A stretch of DNA of 64,000 nt, taken from the NCBI RefSeq assembly GCF_030994125.1, contig NZ_CP099917.1:434001-498000 (forward strand), given 5' to 3'. The notes beneath the pieces were generated by a model. The model made no database searches and was not told where the DNA came from. It saw only the letters and a list, made by a program, of their open reading frames with translations. A program made the position numbers and the translations under genes. This DNA comes from Pseudoalteromonas xiamenensis (lineage in GTDB: Bacteria > Pseudomonadota > Gammaproteobacteria > Enterobacterales > Alteromonadaceae). Below, piece by piece: positions 45,519 to 54,857 of this stretch. Each line of letters starts with the position of its first letter. Position 1 is the stretch's first letter.

Positions 45519-46464
45519 AAAACCGTTTTTCAACCAATTTGCTTTGCAATACCCTGAGCTTGAAATCACCTATTTTGAAGAAAAATTAAATCACCAAACG
45601 GTAGCTATGGCGTCAGGTTTTGACGCTATTTGCGCCTTCGTAAACGATTGCCTAGACGCGGACGTTATCACTACGCTTGCCAAAATGAATATTCGGTGCA
45701 TTGCACTGCGTTGTGCCGGTTTCAACAACGTAGATTTGCCCGCAGCAAAGAAAAACGGCATTTCGGTTGTTCGCGTTCCAGCATACAGCCCCGAAGCCGT
45801 TGCCGAACATTGCGTTGCGTTAATGCTCACATTAAGCCGGAAAACCCATAAAGCCTACAATCGTGTTCGTGAAGACAATTTTGATTTAAATGGCTTGCTG
45901 GGATTCAACTTATTTAAAAAAACAATTGGCGTCATTGGTTGTGGGAAAATAGGTCAATCATTAGTAAATATATTAAACGGATTTGGCGCGAATGTGTTAG
46001 TTTGCGACCCAAATATTGGCGAAGGTAATTACACCCAAGTCAACCTAGATATGTTGCTATCTCAAAGCGACGTTATTTCGCTACATTGCCCTTTGACTGA
46101 ACAAACTCACCATCTAATCGACGAAGCGGCTTTTGCTAAAATGAAAGATGGCGTAATGCTAATTAATACAAGCCGTGGTGCTCTCGTAGACAGTAAAGCC
46201 TGCATTGGAGCACTTAAAAGCCGTAAACTCGGCTACTTGGGATTAGACGTGTACGAACAAGAATCGGAACTCTTTTTCCAAAACCACTCTGGCGAAATTT
46301 TGCAAGACGATGTGTTTTCTCGACTTGTTAGTTTTCCAAATGTGCTTGTGACCGGACACCAAGGTTTCTTTACACAAGAAGCGCTGAGCGAAATTGCGCG
46401 AGTGACCGTGGATAACTTACTTGCTTGGAAAAACAAACAGGCAATAAAAAACCAAGTCATATAG
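45484..46464 (+). CDS. ldhA: D-lactate dehydrogenase (2-hydroxyacid dehydrogenase)
   Basis: 326 aa, NAD-linked reduction of pyruvate to D-lactate. GVIGCGKIGQSLVNIL is the dinucleotide motif. Catalytic Arg lies in INTSRGALVDSKA, Glu in LDVYEQES, and His in VTGHQGFFTQEAL. N-terminal CAGFNNVDLPAA and VPAYSPEAVAEH are typical of LdhA. It starts inside the peroxidase gene, so the two are on one mRNA. The stop codon lies in the loop of the terminator hairpin. Confidence 0.94.
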   Translation: MKIALFSSQNYEKPFFNQFALQYPELEITYFEEKLNHQTVAMASGFDAICAFVNDCLDADVITTLAKMNIRCIALRCAGFNNVDLPAAKKNGISVVRVPAYSPEAVAEHCVALMLTLSRKTHKAYNRVREDNFDLNGLLGFNLFKKTIGVIGCGKIGQSLVNILNGFGANVLVCDPNIGEGNYTQVNLDMLLSQSDVISLHCPLTEQTHHLIDEAAFAKMKDGVMLINTSRGALVDSKACIGALKSRKLGYLGLDVYEQESELFFQNHSGEILQDDVFSRLVSFPNVLVTGHQGFFTQEALSEIARVTVDNLLAWKNKQAIKNQVI

Positions 46465-46476
46465 ACTTGGTTTTTT
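46447..46476. terminator. Terminator of ldhA overlapping its stop codon
   Basis: ACCAAGTC-ATATA-GACTTGGT, 8-bp stem, A-run before and TTTTTT after. It also lies 24 nt past the end of the convergent dioxygenase gene and can serve both. Confidence 0.9.
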
Positions 46477-46499
46477 ATTCTGTAATGCAGCTCAGTTGC

Positions 46500-47342
46500 T
46501 TACTTAACGCCTAATTCACGCAGGCGCTCCTGCAAGTAGCTATCTGCAGTGTAACGCTCAGACAACACAACATCCGGACGAGGGTGTAAGAAAAGAGGTA
46601 GTGAAATACGAGACTTTTCAGATGCCTTACCCGTTGGGTTGATCACTCGGTGAATCGTTGATGGGAAGTATCCACCCGATGCTTCTTGCAGCATGTCACC
46701 GATATTGATGATCAGGTTTCCAAAATCACATGGAACGTCTAACCAGCTACCATCTTGACGTTGTACTTGCAAACCCGGCTCATTCGCTGCTGGTAATACG
46801 GTGAGTAAGTTAATATCACCGTGCGCTGCTGCACGAATTGCGCCTGGCTCTTCATCACCTGTCATTGGTGGGTAATGTAGAATTCGAAGTAGAGTTTGAT
46901 CTGAGTTTGCAATCATATCTTTTAGATCAATTGAGAACTTCGCACGTACTTCTTCCGGCGCGTTTTCTTGAACCCAACTTAACAATGTTGATGCGAACTC
47001 ATTCGCTAAACGATAATATTCGCGAATTTCTTCTTCTAATTGAGCAGGTACTCGACCTTTAGGGTAAACGTGGAAGTATTCTTTAATATCCTTAATCGTA
47101 AAACCTTTAGCAACCTCTGAAACAGAGGGTGGAAAGTAACCATCTTGAGTTTCTTTGCTAAATAAATAATTGTGCTTTTCTTCAGAATCGAAAAAGGCTT
47201 GCCAATTTTTGTAGATAGATTCAACCAGTGACTGCGGGATTGGGTGGTTCTTCAAAACACCAAAACCTGTGTTACGAAGTGATTCAACGAACTGTTCAGC
47301 AGCATTTGGTGCTTGGTAGTCAACTGTAGGTAATTCTTGCAT
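46500..47342 (-). CDS. 2-oxoglutarate/Fe(II) dioxygenase, isopenicillin N synthase family
   Basis: 280 aa. N-terminal DIOX_N region (LPTVDYQAPNAAEQFVESL, GFGVLKNHPI), then the jelly-roll domain. Iron ligands: AAHGDINLLT (His, Asp) and STIHRVINP (His). 2-oxoglutarate-binding SRISLPLF (R-x-S). Conserved in gammaproteobacteria as an 'isopenicillin N synthase-like' protein, but no antibiotic genes are nearby. Substrate unknown. Single gene, transcribed toward ldhA. Confidence 0.88.
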   Translation of the reverse strand: MQELPTVDYQAPNAAEQFVESLRNTGFGVLKNHPIPQSLVESIYKNWQAFFDSEEKHNYLFSKETQDGYFPPSVSEVAKGFTIKDIKEYFHVYPKGRVPAQLEEEIREYYRLANEFASTLLSWVQENAPEEVRAKFSIDLKDMIANSDQTLLRILHYPPMTGDEEPGAIRAAAHGDINLLTVLPAANEPGLQVQRQDGSWLDVPCDFGNLIINIGDMLQEASGGYFPSTIHRVINPTGKASEKSRISLPLFLHPRPDVVLSERYTADSYLQERLRELGVK

Positions 47343-47518
47343 CTCTTTATCTACCCAATGAATATGATTGCGTGAGCTTAGTTTAGCAAAGCTTAGACAA
47401 AGCGTTAGGCTAAACTCGCCAGTGATTTAAATAATGGGCGAGGATAGAGAAAAGCCCCCTCAATCATAAGGACATATGTCCGATGAGCGAAAAGGTGACG
47501 ATGCCTCATTGACTTAGA

Positions 47519-48640
47519 TCAAGAAGTTGCAGAGCATGGGATTGAAAATGCCCATTGGAGTCCTCGATCAGATGAAGTCACGGAAAGACTACCTTTTAAT
47601 CCAGATGTAATGATACTGGAGGTGATTGGTGCACCCAGTCCCATGTGACCTGAGTTACCTCGTTTTGTTGTAACAAATGGCGTCAGTAACTGTTCGACGC
47701 TCAATCCCTGTAGGCCTTTTCCATTGTCACTAAATTCAATGTGTAATTGGTTTTGTGCACAATAGGCAACAATGTTAATTGAAATCTCAGGTACACCACT
47801 GTGCGTGAGGGAATTGATGAACAAATGATATAGAGCAAGTTCCAATTTTTCTCTGTCTATCAAAACCATTTCATCGGGCAACGACATAGTTAATTCATAA
47901 GGTACATTGCTTTTGTTCTGTTTTATTTTGACTTGGACTCCGTCCAAGACGTCCTGAAGATTAACTGCTTCCTTGACACTCTGTGTATCCGCCACCGAGA
48001 TTGATTTCAGCGCCTCAACACAATATTTAACGCGTTTTAAATTTCTTTCGGTTAATTCGATACAGTCGTCTGCGCCCGAAAAAAGCGTTTCAATATCATT
48101 CGCACTGAGTCGCTGTGCTTGATATTGCCCTTTCGTTGTTGCAACCATATCATTCAAATGAGAGATTGCCGTGATACTTGTCCCCAAAGGCGTGTTTATT
48201 TCATGCGCAATCCCCATCACCATTTGCCGGATCCGCTCTGACAGCGCCTGAGAAAGCTGCAAACTTTTCATGTCTAACAGTGAAAACTGCGTTTTGACAC
48301 GGGCCATAATCTCAGCGGGTTTAAATGGCTTTGTTATGTAGTCAACGCCACCCACATCGAAAGCTTCAACCAGATTATCCGTATCGGTCATTGCGCTTAC
48401 AAAAATAACGGGGATATCACATAGACCTTTATCTGCTTTAAGCTGTTTGCAAAGCTCTATCCCTGATATTTCAGGCATATTGATATCGGTAATAATAAGA
48501 TGAGGTGAATGTTCTCTTGCGAGTTTGAGTGCCAATGTCGCATTTGTTGCAGCACGTACTCGATGATTGGGTTGTTTTAAAATAAGTTGCAAGACCTGAA
48601 GATTTTCCGGCACATCATCAACAATTAAGATTTCTCGCAT
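47519..48640 (-). CDS. Response-regulator/histidine-kinase fusion protein
   Basis: 373 aa, no membrane segment. Receiver domain (1-120) with acidic pocket VDDVP, phosphoacceptor D52 in ITDINMPEISG, and Lys in YITKPFKP. A helical linker then leads to a kinase core with H146 in MGIAHEINTPLG and an ATPase domain with FINSLTH, DNGKGL and GHMGLGAPITSSII. It would take phosphate on D52 or autophosphorylate on H146. Divergent from the large hybrid kinase with 108 nt between, which suggests one pathway. Confidence 0.9.
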   Translation of the reverse strand: MREILIVDDVPENLQVLQLILKQPNHRVRAATNATLALKLAREHSPHLIITDINMPEISGIELCKQLKADKGLCDIPVIFVSAMTDTDNLVEAFDVGGVDYITKPFKPAEIMARVKTQFSLLDMKSLQLSQALSERIRQMVMGIAHEINTPLGTSITAISHLNDMVATTKGQYQAQRLSANDIETLFSGADDCIELTERNLKRVKYCVEALKSISVADTQSVKEAVNLQDVLDGVQVKIKQNKSNVPYELTMSLPDEMVLIDREKLELALYHLFINSLTHSGVPEISINIVAYCAQNQLHIEFSDNGKGLQGLSVEQLLTPFVTTKRGNSGHMGLGAPITSSIITSGLKGSLSVTSSDRGLQWAFSIPCSATS

Positions 48641-48754
48641 TACGAATTCGACTCCTTATCCAATCCTAATTTATCGTGAAGTCTCAGATAAATTCTTGAG
48701 TAAAAGGCACAAACGACTATGGTTATTATAGGGTCAGGTCAATAAGCCGTGGTT

Positions 48755-51700
48755 ATGTCGTTTAAATCCTTGTCTGCTATCTTACTTGTCAGCATCATAA
48801 TCCCTACTCTTTGGTTGTTTTCTGCCTTAAACACCTCTCCTAGCATAGACCTTAAACTACAAAATATCGAAGTCGAACTCAAAAATCTTAATAAACAATT
48901 GGGTTTACTTATAGACACCCCGCTTTCAGATAAAAGTGCGTGGAAATCTGCGCAAATGAGTCGAATTCATACGTTACAAAACATAAATCACAATCTTCAT
49001 TTTTTAGAGACCCCCACTGAAGTTCAGACTCAATTGGACGAAGTATTAAAGTTCGAGTCTCAAACCGCGTTAGAACAAAGTTCGAATCGTGATCTGCTCG
49101 TTAAAGAGTATCTTTCTCTCAGCAATGTTTTTTGGCCCTGGCTCAATCAACACGCTATCTTCGCTGAACAATCTAAGTACCTACCTTTAACGTACTCGCT
49201 CACGGCGCTTGCAGGATCATTTGCGTTGTTCGCGCTGCTTTTGTATTTATTTTATTTAAAACCATTGCAACGCTTTCTCGTTCATATTAGTCAACAATCT
49301 AATGAAGATACGCTTATTGAAATTCCAGATTTTCATGCAAAAGAGCTCAAAACCATTGCGTCAGCAGTCAAACGAATGTTTTTTAATTCCACTCAACAAA
49401 TTCAGCACTCGAAGTTACTCTCTGCACTTAATGAAAAACTGCGTTCGACTGAAAGTTTAGAAACTTACACTGACCTGTGCTTAGGTTACCTAGTAAAGCA
49501 TATTGGACTGCCCGGAATTTCGATTTTGAATATCAGTGACAATCAACTCGATGTCATTGCACGACAAGGTAAAGTCCCTTTTGTGGATGCTGAAAACCCT
49601 TTATTTAAAGCAACCGTGAAGCAGGATAACTATCAAACGTACAGCCCAAGTAACCAATCGCTGAACATTATATTCGGCAATGAAACATTGAAGATTAAAC
49701 TGCTTTATGGCTTCGCGTTAAAAAACACCGACAACGTGCTTTGTCTGCTTTATTTTCCAAGCTTGCGAATTCTTGAACAAGCTGAAATCAACTTGATTAA
49801 AGAAGTGGTGAAAGATTTAAGCGTCGCCATTGAGCGTGATGAAAACTCTACGCTTCGTCAAAACACTGAAAAAGCCTTAGCGCACCAACTTGAATTAACC
49901 CATTCGATGATTAATGCAATACCCAATCCCACATTTTACCGAGAAAAATCAGGACAATTTATTGGTGTAAATAAAGCGTTTTTAGACTTCTTCGACCAAT
50001 TTGAAATGGATATCGTCGGATCAACACTCGATCAAGTTTACCCTCCACACGTCGCCAGTATGCTTGCTGAAAAACAAACTGAAATTTTGCAAAGCGGTCG
50101 TGAGATGCGTTATGAACTCAACCTATTGGATGGTTCAGGTTCTGCACGAGATATTATTGTATTCGAAGGTCCGTTTTTTGATGGCAATGGCGATATCCAA
50201 GGCATCGTCGGCATGTTCTTAGATGTGACTGAACGTAATCAACTGCAGCAAGAACTCATCGACGCAAAGATAGAGGCAGACAGACTGACAAAAGTGAAAA
50301 GTGAGTTTTTGGCCAATATGAGCCATGAGATCCGCACACCCATGAATGCTATTTTAGGAATGGCTCACCTCGCACTTAAAACTCAAATGTCCGATAAACA
50401 ATATGGCTATGTCAGCAAAATTAATAATGCTGCAAAGCAATTGTTATCGCTGATTAATGACATTCTCGATTTCTCTAAAATTGAAGCTGGTAAACTCACC
50501 CTAGAACGAACACAGTTCGAACTCAAAAGAGTGATCGAAAATGTGTCTAGCATTACCGAAATTAGAGCAGATGAGAAAAACATTGATTTCCATATAAAAC
50601 TTGATCCCGCATTACCTGACTATTACATCGGAGACCCTCTAAGACTAGGTCAGATCCTAATTAATTTAGCCGGCAATGCTGTGAAGTTTACCGACTCAGG
50701 CTCAGTAACCTTAAGCGTAAATTTAGAGAAACAAGACAATGAAATTACTTATGTTCGTTTCAGTGTCAAAGACACTGGGATAGGCATGAGTCAAGATCAG
50801 CAAAAAGCGCTGTTCCAATCTTTTTCTCAAGCGGACACCTCGATTTCTCGTAAATACGGTGGTACGGGACTTGGTTTGACTATCTCACAACAACTTGTGC
50901 GGTTGATGAATGGCGAAATATACGTAGAAAGTGAACTTAGCAAAGGCTCTGAGTTTTATTTCATCGTTGAGCTTCAGGCTGTGGATAAAACGGCAGAGCC
51001 AGTCCTTCCTGCAAGATTTACGCAACGTATAAACGCATTAGTCCTTGATGATAATGTGCAAGCACTTGCTATTACCCATGAGTTACTCGAATCCATGGGG
51101 TTATATGTATCGAGTACGACAGACGTGCAAGAAGCATCTAGAATACTTAATGAATCAAAGATCGATATCGCGTTTATTGATTGGAAAATGCGTGATGTCG
51201 ACGGTATCGAGTTCATTAAAAACCAGCGACAAAAAAATCGTGACACGAAATATGTGCTCATTACGGCCTATGGAAGAGATCTGAATATTGAAGATAACGA
51301 CAAGGCGGCCATAGACTGTATAGTGCTTAAGCCTGCAACACCATCTTATTTATATGATGCGGTTGTAAGCTGCACGGGTTTTGGAATTGCTAAGTCACCT
51401 GAACCACAAAACTTGATTGATAAATCGAAACTTTTTGAAGGTTTAACTATACTCGTTGCGGAAGATCAACCTATTAACCAAGAGATTGCTGTTGAAATCC
51501 TTAAACACTATGGTGCAAAAGTTGATGTAGCAAATAATGGTCGCGAGGCGATTGAAAAAGTAACCACTCAAACGTTTGATGTGGTTCTGATGGACATGCA
51601 AATGCCTGAAGTAGACGGATTAACCGCGACCCATGAAATTCGTAAAGTTTGGACACAAGAAAGCTTACCTATTTTAGCGATGACCGCAAATGCCATGCAA

Positions 51701-52447
51701 GAGGACGTTGATAAGTGCCTTGCTGCCGGTATGAATGGACATATTGCAAAGCCCATTGACTTGCAACAGTTAGAGTCATCCATTTTAAATTGCATTGGAA
51801 AATCGGCGGTAAATGAAACCACGGTAACAAAACCCGATACGTCTCCTCCTTCTCAAGAAGCACAGGAAGAAAAACAAATCGGTGAACTGGTCGGAATTAA
51901 CATAAAAGAAGGTATCGACAGAGCCGCAGGCAATCCCCACATTTATTTTCAAATCCTTGAAAAGTTTCTGCGCCAGCAAAGCGAAGAACTAATTAATTTG
52001 CAACAGGCTCTTTCGATTGGCGATACCGACTTATCGAACCAATTGCTGCACGCAATAAAAGGGGCAAGTGCAAACCTGTCGATTCATTATCTTGCAGAGC
52101 AATGTAAGAAGCTCGAAAGAGAGGTTAAAGACCAAACAATACGCCTCGAAGACATCGATACACTTATTTCATACGTGCGCTCACAGCTTGAAGTGCTTAA
52201 TGAAATGAAACGAGTAGACGTTATTAAACCTGCCATACAACCTACACTAAATACGAAAGCCCTTCTTGACGACCTTGAAACCGCATTGGCTGATTACAAT
52301 ACAGAAGCGCTTGACCTTGCTGAAGGGTTATCCACTATCACCACGATTGACCCAGATGAAATTGAACTTGTGAAGACCTTAATTACACGTTTCGAATTTG
52401 ACGACGCTTTACAGAAGGTCAGAAATATAAATCAACGTTTACATTAA
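48755..52447 (+). CDS. Hybrid sensor histidine kinase (GAF-PAS-HK-REC-REC-HPt)
   Basis: About 1230 aa; ATG at 48755 is used, though a GTG two codons upstream has slightly better Shine-Dalgarno spacing. Membrane segments at about 5-22 and 148-172 flank a periplasmic helical domain. Then GAF-like (about 210-360), PAS (about 380-495), HisKA with H524 in NMSHEIRTPMNAIL, and ATPase with DTGIGM and GTGLGLTIS. First receiver has D809 (IDWKMRDVDG), second D947 (VLMDMQMPEVDG), then HPt with H1099 (LHAIKGASANL). All phosphorelay residues are present. Layout resembles BarA/ArcB/TorS-type relays. Signal unknown. Confidence 0.93.
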   Translation: MSFKSLSAILLVSIIIPTLWLFSALNTSPSIDLKLQNIEVELKNLNKQLGLLIDTPLSDKSAWKSAQMSRIHTLQNINHNLHFLETPTEVQTQLDEVLKFESQTALEQSSNRDLLVKEYLSLSNVFWPWLNQHAIFAEQSKYLPLTYSLTALAGSFALFALLLYLFYLKPLQRFLVHISQQSNEDTLIEIPDFHAKELKTIASAVKRMFFNSTQQIQHSKLLSALNEKLRSTESLETYTDLCLGYLVKHIGLPGISILNISDNQLDVIARQGKVPFVDAENPLFKATVKQDNYQTYSPSNQSLNIIFGNETLKIKLLYGFALKNTDNVLCLLYFPSLRILEQAEINLIKEVVKDLSVAIERDENSTLRQNTEKALAHQLELTHSMINAIPNPTFYREKSGQFIGVNKAFLDFFDQFEMDIVGSTLDQVYPPHVASMLAEKQTEILQSGREMRYELNLLDGSGSARDIIVFEGPFFDGNGDIQGIVGMFLDVTERNQLQQELIDAKIEADRLTKVKSEFLANMSHEIRTPMNAILGMAHLALKTQMSDKQYGYVSKINNAAKQLLSLINDILDFSKIEAGKLTLERTQFELKRVIENVSSITEIRADEKNIDFHIKLDPALPDYYIGDPLRLGQILINLAGNAVKFTDSGSVTLSVNLEKQDNEITYVRFSVKDTGIGMSQDQQKALFQSFSQADTSISRKYGGTGLGLTISQQLVRLMNGEIYVESELSKGSEFYFIVELQAVDKTAEPVLPARFTQRINALVLDDNVQALAITHELLESMGLYVSSTTDVQEASRILNESKIDIAFIDWKMRDVDGIEFIKNQRQKNRDTKYVLITAYGRDLNIEDNDKAAIDCIVLKPATPSYLYDAVVSCTGFGIAKSPEPQNLIDKSKLFEGLTILVAEDQPINQEIAVEILKHYGAKVDVANNGREAIEKVTTQTFDVVLMDMQMPEVDGLTATHEIRKVWTQESLPILAMTANAMQEDVDKCLAAGMNGHIAKPIDLQQLESSILNCIGKSAVNETTVTKPDTSPPSQEAQEEKQIGELVGINIKEGIDRAAGNPHIYFQILEKFLRQQSEELINLQQALSIGDTDLSNQLLHAIKGASANLSIHYLAEQCKKLEREVKDQTIRLEDIDTLISYVRSQLEVLNEMKRVDVIKPAIQPTLNTKALLDDLETALADYNTEALDLAEGLSTITTIDPDEIELVKTLITRFEFDDALQKVRNINQRLH

Positions 52448-52624
52448 GGACTTAGGGCTGAAAATTCGATCTTGCTAATGCAGCTAGGTTTTATTTTTAT
52501 GTTGAACAACATCGCTTTTTCGAGCAAAAATAGGCAGTTCTTTAATCAATTGTCTCACATCGAGAGTCAAATTGGACTAAATGAGAACAGGAACTCATAT
52601 CAGCGCAAGTTCAAAAGGAATGAA

Positions 52625-53632
52625 ATGAACATGAAAAGCTACTCTAAAGCCGCCACTTTTTCCCTAACACTACTTAGTATCTTTGGAGCTAGTGCATCAA
52701 GCCCCATGCGAATGATGCCGGAACAACTTGAATTCAATGTAAATGCAGAAATGGCGATGTTACGTGCAGATGGTACATTTGCTCAACTTGCTAAATGCAG
52801 CAACAAGTCGGAGGAAGTCATCGCGAACGGATATAAAGCATTACTGCCTAAATGTCTTACCGCCGACCCTGCGAGTATTCAATCGTGCTACTTCACTGGC
52901 ATACAAAAAATTACGGGGTTAAGTAAAACGCAACTAGAGATCTGTGAAGAGGAACTAGGGCCAGACTCAAGTGAACAGATTGAACTTGTTGAACGCCAGC
53001 TTGAGGAGCTTAATCTTGAACAAGCTAAGCTTGAAAATAGTGATGAGCTGAGCGAAGAAGATCAACAAAGACTTGATTCGATTGCAACCCAAATAGATGA
53101 ACTAAATGGGCAACTAGGGTCTCTTTATGATGCACAAGAATCAGAAAACGTCAGAGATCTCGAAATAATGAATGCGGAAATGCGCAAAATAAACAAAACA
53201 CTCGAGCCATTAGAAAAACACGAAGTACATAACCTACCAACAGATCTGGAACAGCCTTGGACAGATAGTCCACCTACGTTTGCTCATTTGCCTGAAAACG
53301 TGCGTGAAGCAAAGCGGAGCCAGTGGGTTATCTGTTCACATATGACCACGGATGCAACTTTGGTAGCCGAAACTATTGGTTCAGTAAAACGTCAGCCTAG
53401 AGCATTTGCCGTTACCGACGAACAGAATCAACAACAGCTTCGGGCGCTTTATTCTGCATCTCATGGCACCTTTTTAGACCAAATTGACAACAAAATAATG
53501 GAAATAGGTTTAAAACAGTGGCAGCAAGCACACACCACGCTAGGCACGCACAATGTGGCCAAAATGGCGTGGGAATGGTGCCAAGCTCAACCAAGTATTC
53601 AATTTGTCAACCTTGATGACTCAAGACTGTAA
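52625..53632 (+). CDS. Secreted coiled-coil protein of unknown function
   Basis: 335 aa from ATG at 52625, which has AAAGGA upstream; the longer frame has no supporting site. Signal peptide MNMKSYSKAATFSLTLLSIF ends near GASAS. The mature protein has five or so cysteines (KCSNKSEE, KCL, SCYF, ICEEE, ICSHM), a long acidic coiled coil at about 115-190 (ERQLEELNLEQAKLENSDEL), and a C-terminal domain with HGTFLDQIDNKIMEIG. I do not recognise the family. It follows the hybrid kinase in the same direction with a 177-nt gap. Confidence 0.75.
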   Translation: MNMKSYSKAATFSLTLLSIFGASASSPMRMMPEQLEFNVNAEMAMLRADGTFAQLAKCSNKSEEVIANGYKALLPKCLTADPASIQSCYFTGIQKITGLSKTQLEICEEELGPDSSEQIELVERQLEELNLEQAKLENSDELSEEDQQRLDSIATQIDELNGQLGSLYDAQESENVRDLEIMNAEMRKINKTLEPLEKHEVHNLPTDLEQPWTDSPPTFAHLPENVREAKRSQWVICSHMTTDATLVAETIGSVKRQPRAFAVTDEQNQQQLRALYSASHGTFLDQIDNKIMEIGLKQWQQAHTTLGTHNVAKMAWEWCQAQPSIQFVNLDDSRL

Positions 53633-53737
53633 ATACTGGCTAAGCTGATTATGGTCGGAGCGTAGCGATTTCCACTGTAAGTGTCTGCGCTAACCATATG
53701 GCTTTTATGAAATAATCTCAATATTGAAAGTTAGTGA

Positions 53738-53775
53738 GATTTGCCTTGCCGTCAATTTGACGAGCAAGGCAAATC
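53738..53775. terminator. Long near-perfect hairpin between convergent genes
   Basis: GATTTGCCTTGC pairs with GCAAGGCAAATC, and inside it CGTCAA pairs with TTGACG around a 1-nt centre (the loop must open), with a single bulged A. It lies between the genes ending at 53632 and 53807. No T-run follows on either strand, so it may stabilise mRNA ends rather than act as an intrinsic terminator. Confidence 0.55.
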
Positions 53776-53806
53776 AATTGGCAGACTAGGTAGCAAACAA
53801 ACTAAA

Positions 53807-54607
53807 TCACACCGCTTTGCAATTGGCGCGCTTACCTTCCGCTTTTGCTTGCTCTAATAATGGGGAAACCTTTGGTAAAGCTTGTTTGAGTTTACTCATC
53901 CGATTTTCAGGCGCCGGGTGCGTAGACAAAAATTCAGGCTGGCGTTCACCCGCGTTTTTATTCATGTTCTCCCAAAGTAAAACAGCGCCATTGGGATCAA
54001 ATCCTGCTTTTGCCATATATTCAAGACCAACAATATCTGCTTCACTTTCATGGCTACGACTAAACGGTAAAACAATGCCAAGTTGCGCACCAAGTCCTAG
54101 TGCTTGCATAATTTCACCACGGTATTGCACCTCCCCCATTTGCAAAGCGGCACTACCAATTTGTAAACCCGTTTGGACCAATGCTCCTTGAGACATACGT
54201 TCGTTTGCATGTTCAGCAATAACATGAGCTACTTCATGACCTATAACAGCTGCTAGCTGGTGCTGTGATCTTGCGACTTCGAGCAAACCGGTATGTACAC
54301 CAATTTTACCACCAGGGAGTGCGAAAGCGTTGGCAGTTGGATCTTTAAACACTACAACTTCCCATTGCTGGTTTCGCAATTCATTTGGTAGTTCGTTTAT
54401 GATTTTATTTGCTACACATTGGACGTACGTGTTTACCGTCGGTTCGTTTTCTATCGGCGTCGACTTTTTCAGTTCTTCAAAGCTTGCGTTGCCAAGTTCC
54501 GCCATTTGGGAGGAAGAATACAACGCAATTTGTGTGCGCCCTGTCGGCGATGTTTTACACCCACAAACCAAAACACCGATACACAAACCCAATACCCAAT
54601 TTTTCAT
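53807..54607 (-). CDS. M48 family metalloprotease, lipoprotein (LoiP/YcaL-like)
   Basis: 266 aa from ATG at 54607, the start that gives a lipoprotein signal (MKNWVLGLCIGVLVCGC, lipid-bound Cys at 17); the longer frame adds 40 unlikely residues. Zinc site: AVIGHEVAHVIAEH (His124, Glu125, His128) and the third ligand in HESEADIVGLEYM. GGKIGVHTGLLE is also typical. Probably outer-membrane-anchored in the periplasm with a role in envelope protein quality control, as for E. coli LoiP. Confidence 0.92.
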   Translation of the reverse strand: MKNWVLGLCIGVLVCGCKTSPTGRTQIALYSSSQMAELGNASFEELKKSTPIENEPTVNTYVQCVANKIINELPNELRNQQWEVVVFKDPTANAFALPGGKIGVHTGLLEVARSQHQLAAVIGHEVAHVIAEHANERMSQGALVQTGLQIGSAALQMGEVQYRGEIMQALGLGAQLGIVLPFSRSHESEADIVGLEYMAKAGFDPNGAVLLWENMNKNAGERQPEFLSTHPAPENRMSKLKQALPKVSPLLEQAKAEGKRANCKAV

Positions 54608-54857
54608 ATACGTTCCCTTGTTCTCCAAAGAAAAAACCTGTCGGCTTAAGTTAAGACAACTTTCACAACTGTCCCCTCGAAAGGGTGCTTTTATGATTAT
54701 AATGCCTTGAAATGACGAACGACTCAAATTACAAATAGGTGATTAAACCGTGAAATTCCTTTCAACCTATTTATTGCTGATGTTGTCGCTTATCGACGAT
54801 ATTTGTCATCGTTTCCTGTTAAACTAGTCGCCTCTCCTATTTCAAGACGAATTTTTA

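Noticed and set aside
46500-47342. Beta-lactam biosynthesis gene
   Set aside because: It belongs to the isopenicillin N synthase fold family, but no synthetase or other pathway gene is nearby and the 2-oxoglutarate R-x-S motif points to a general dioxygenase.
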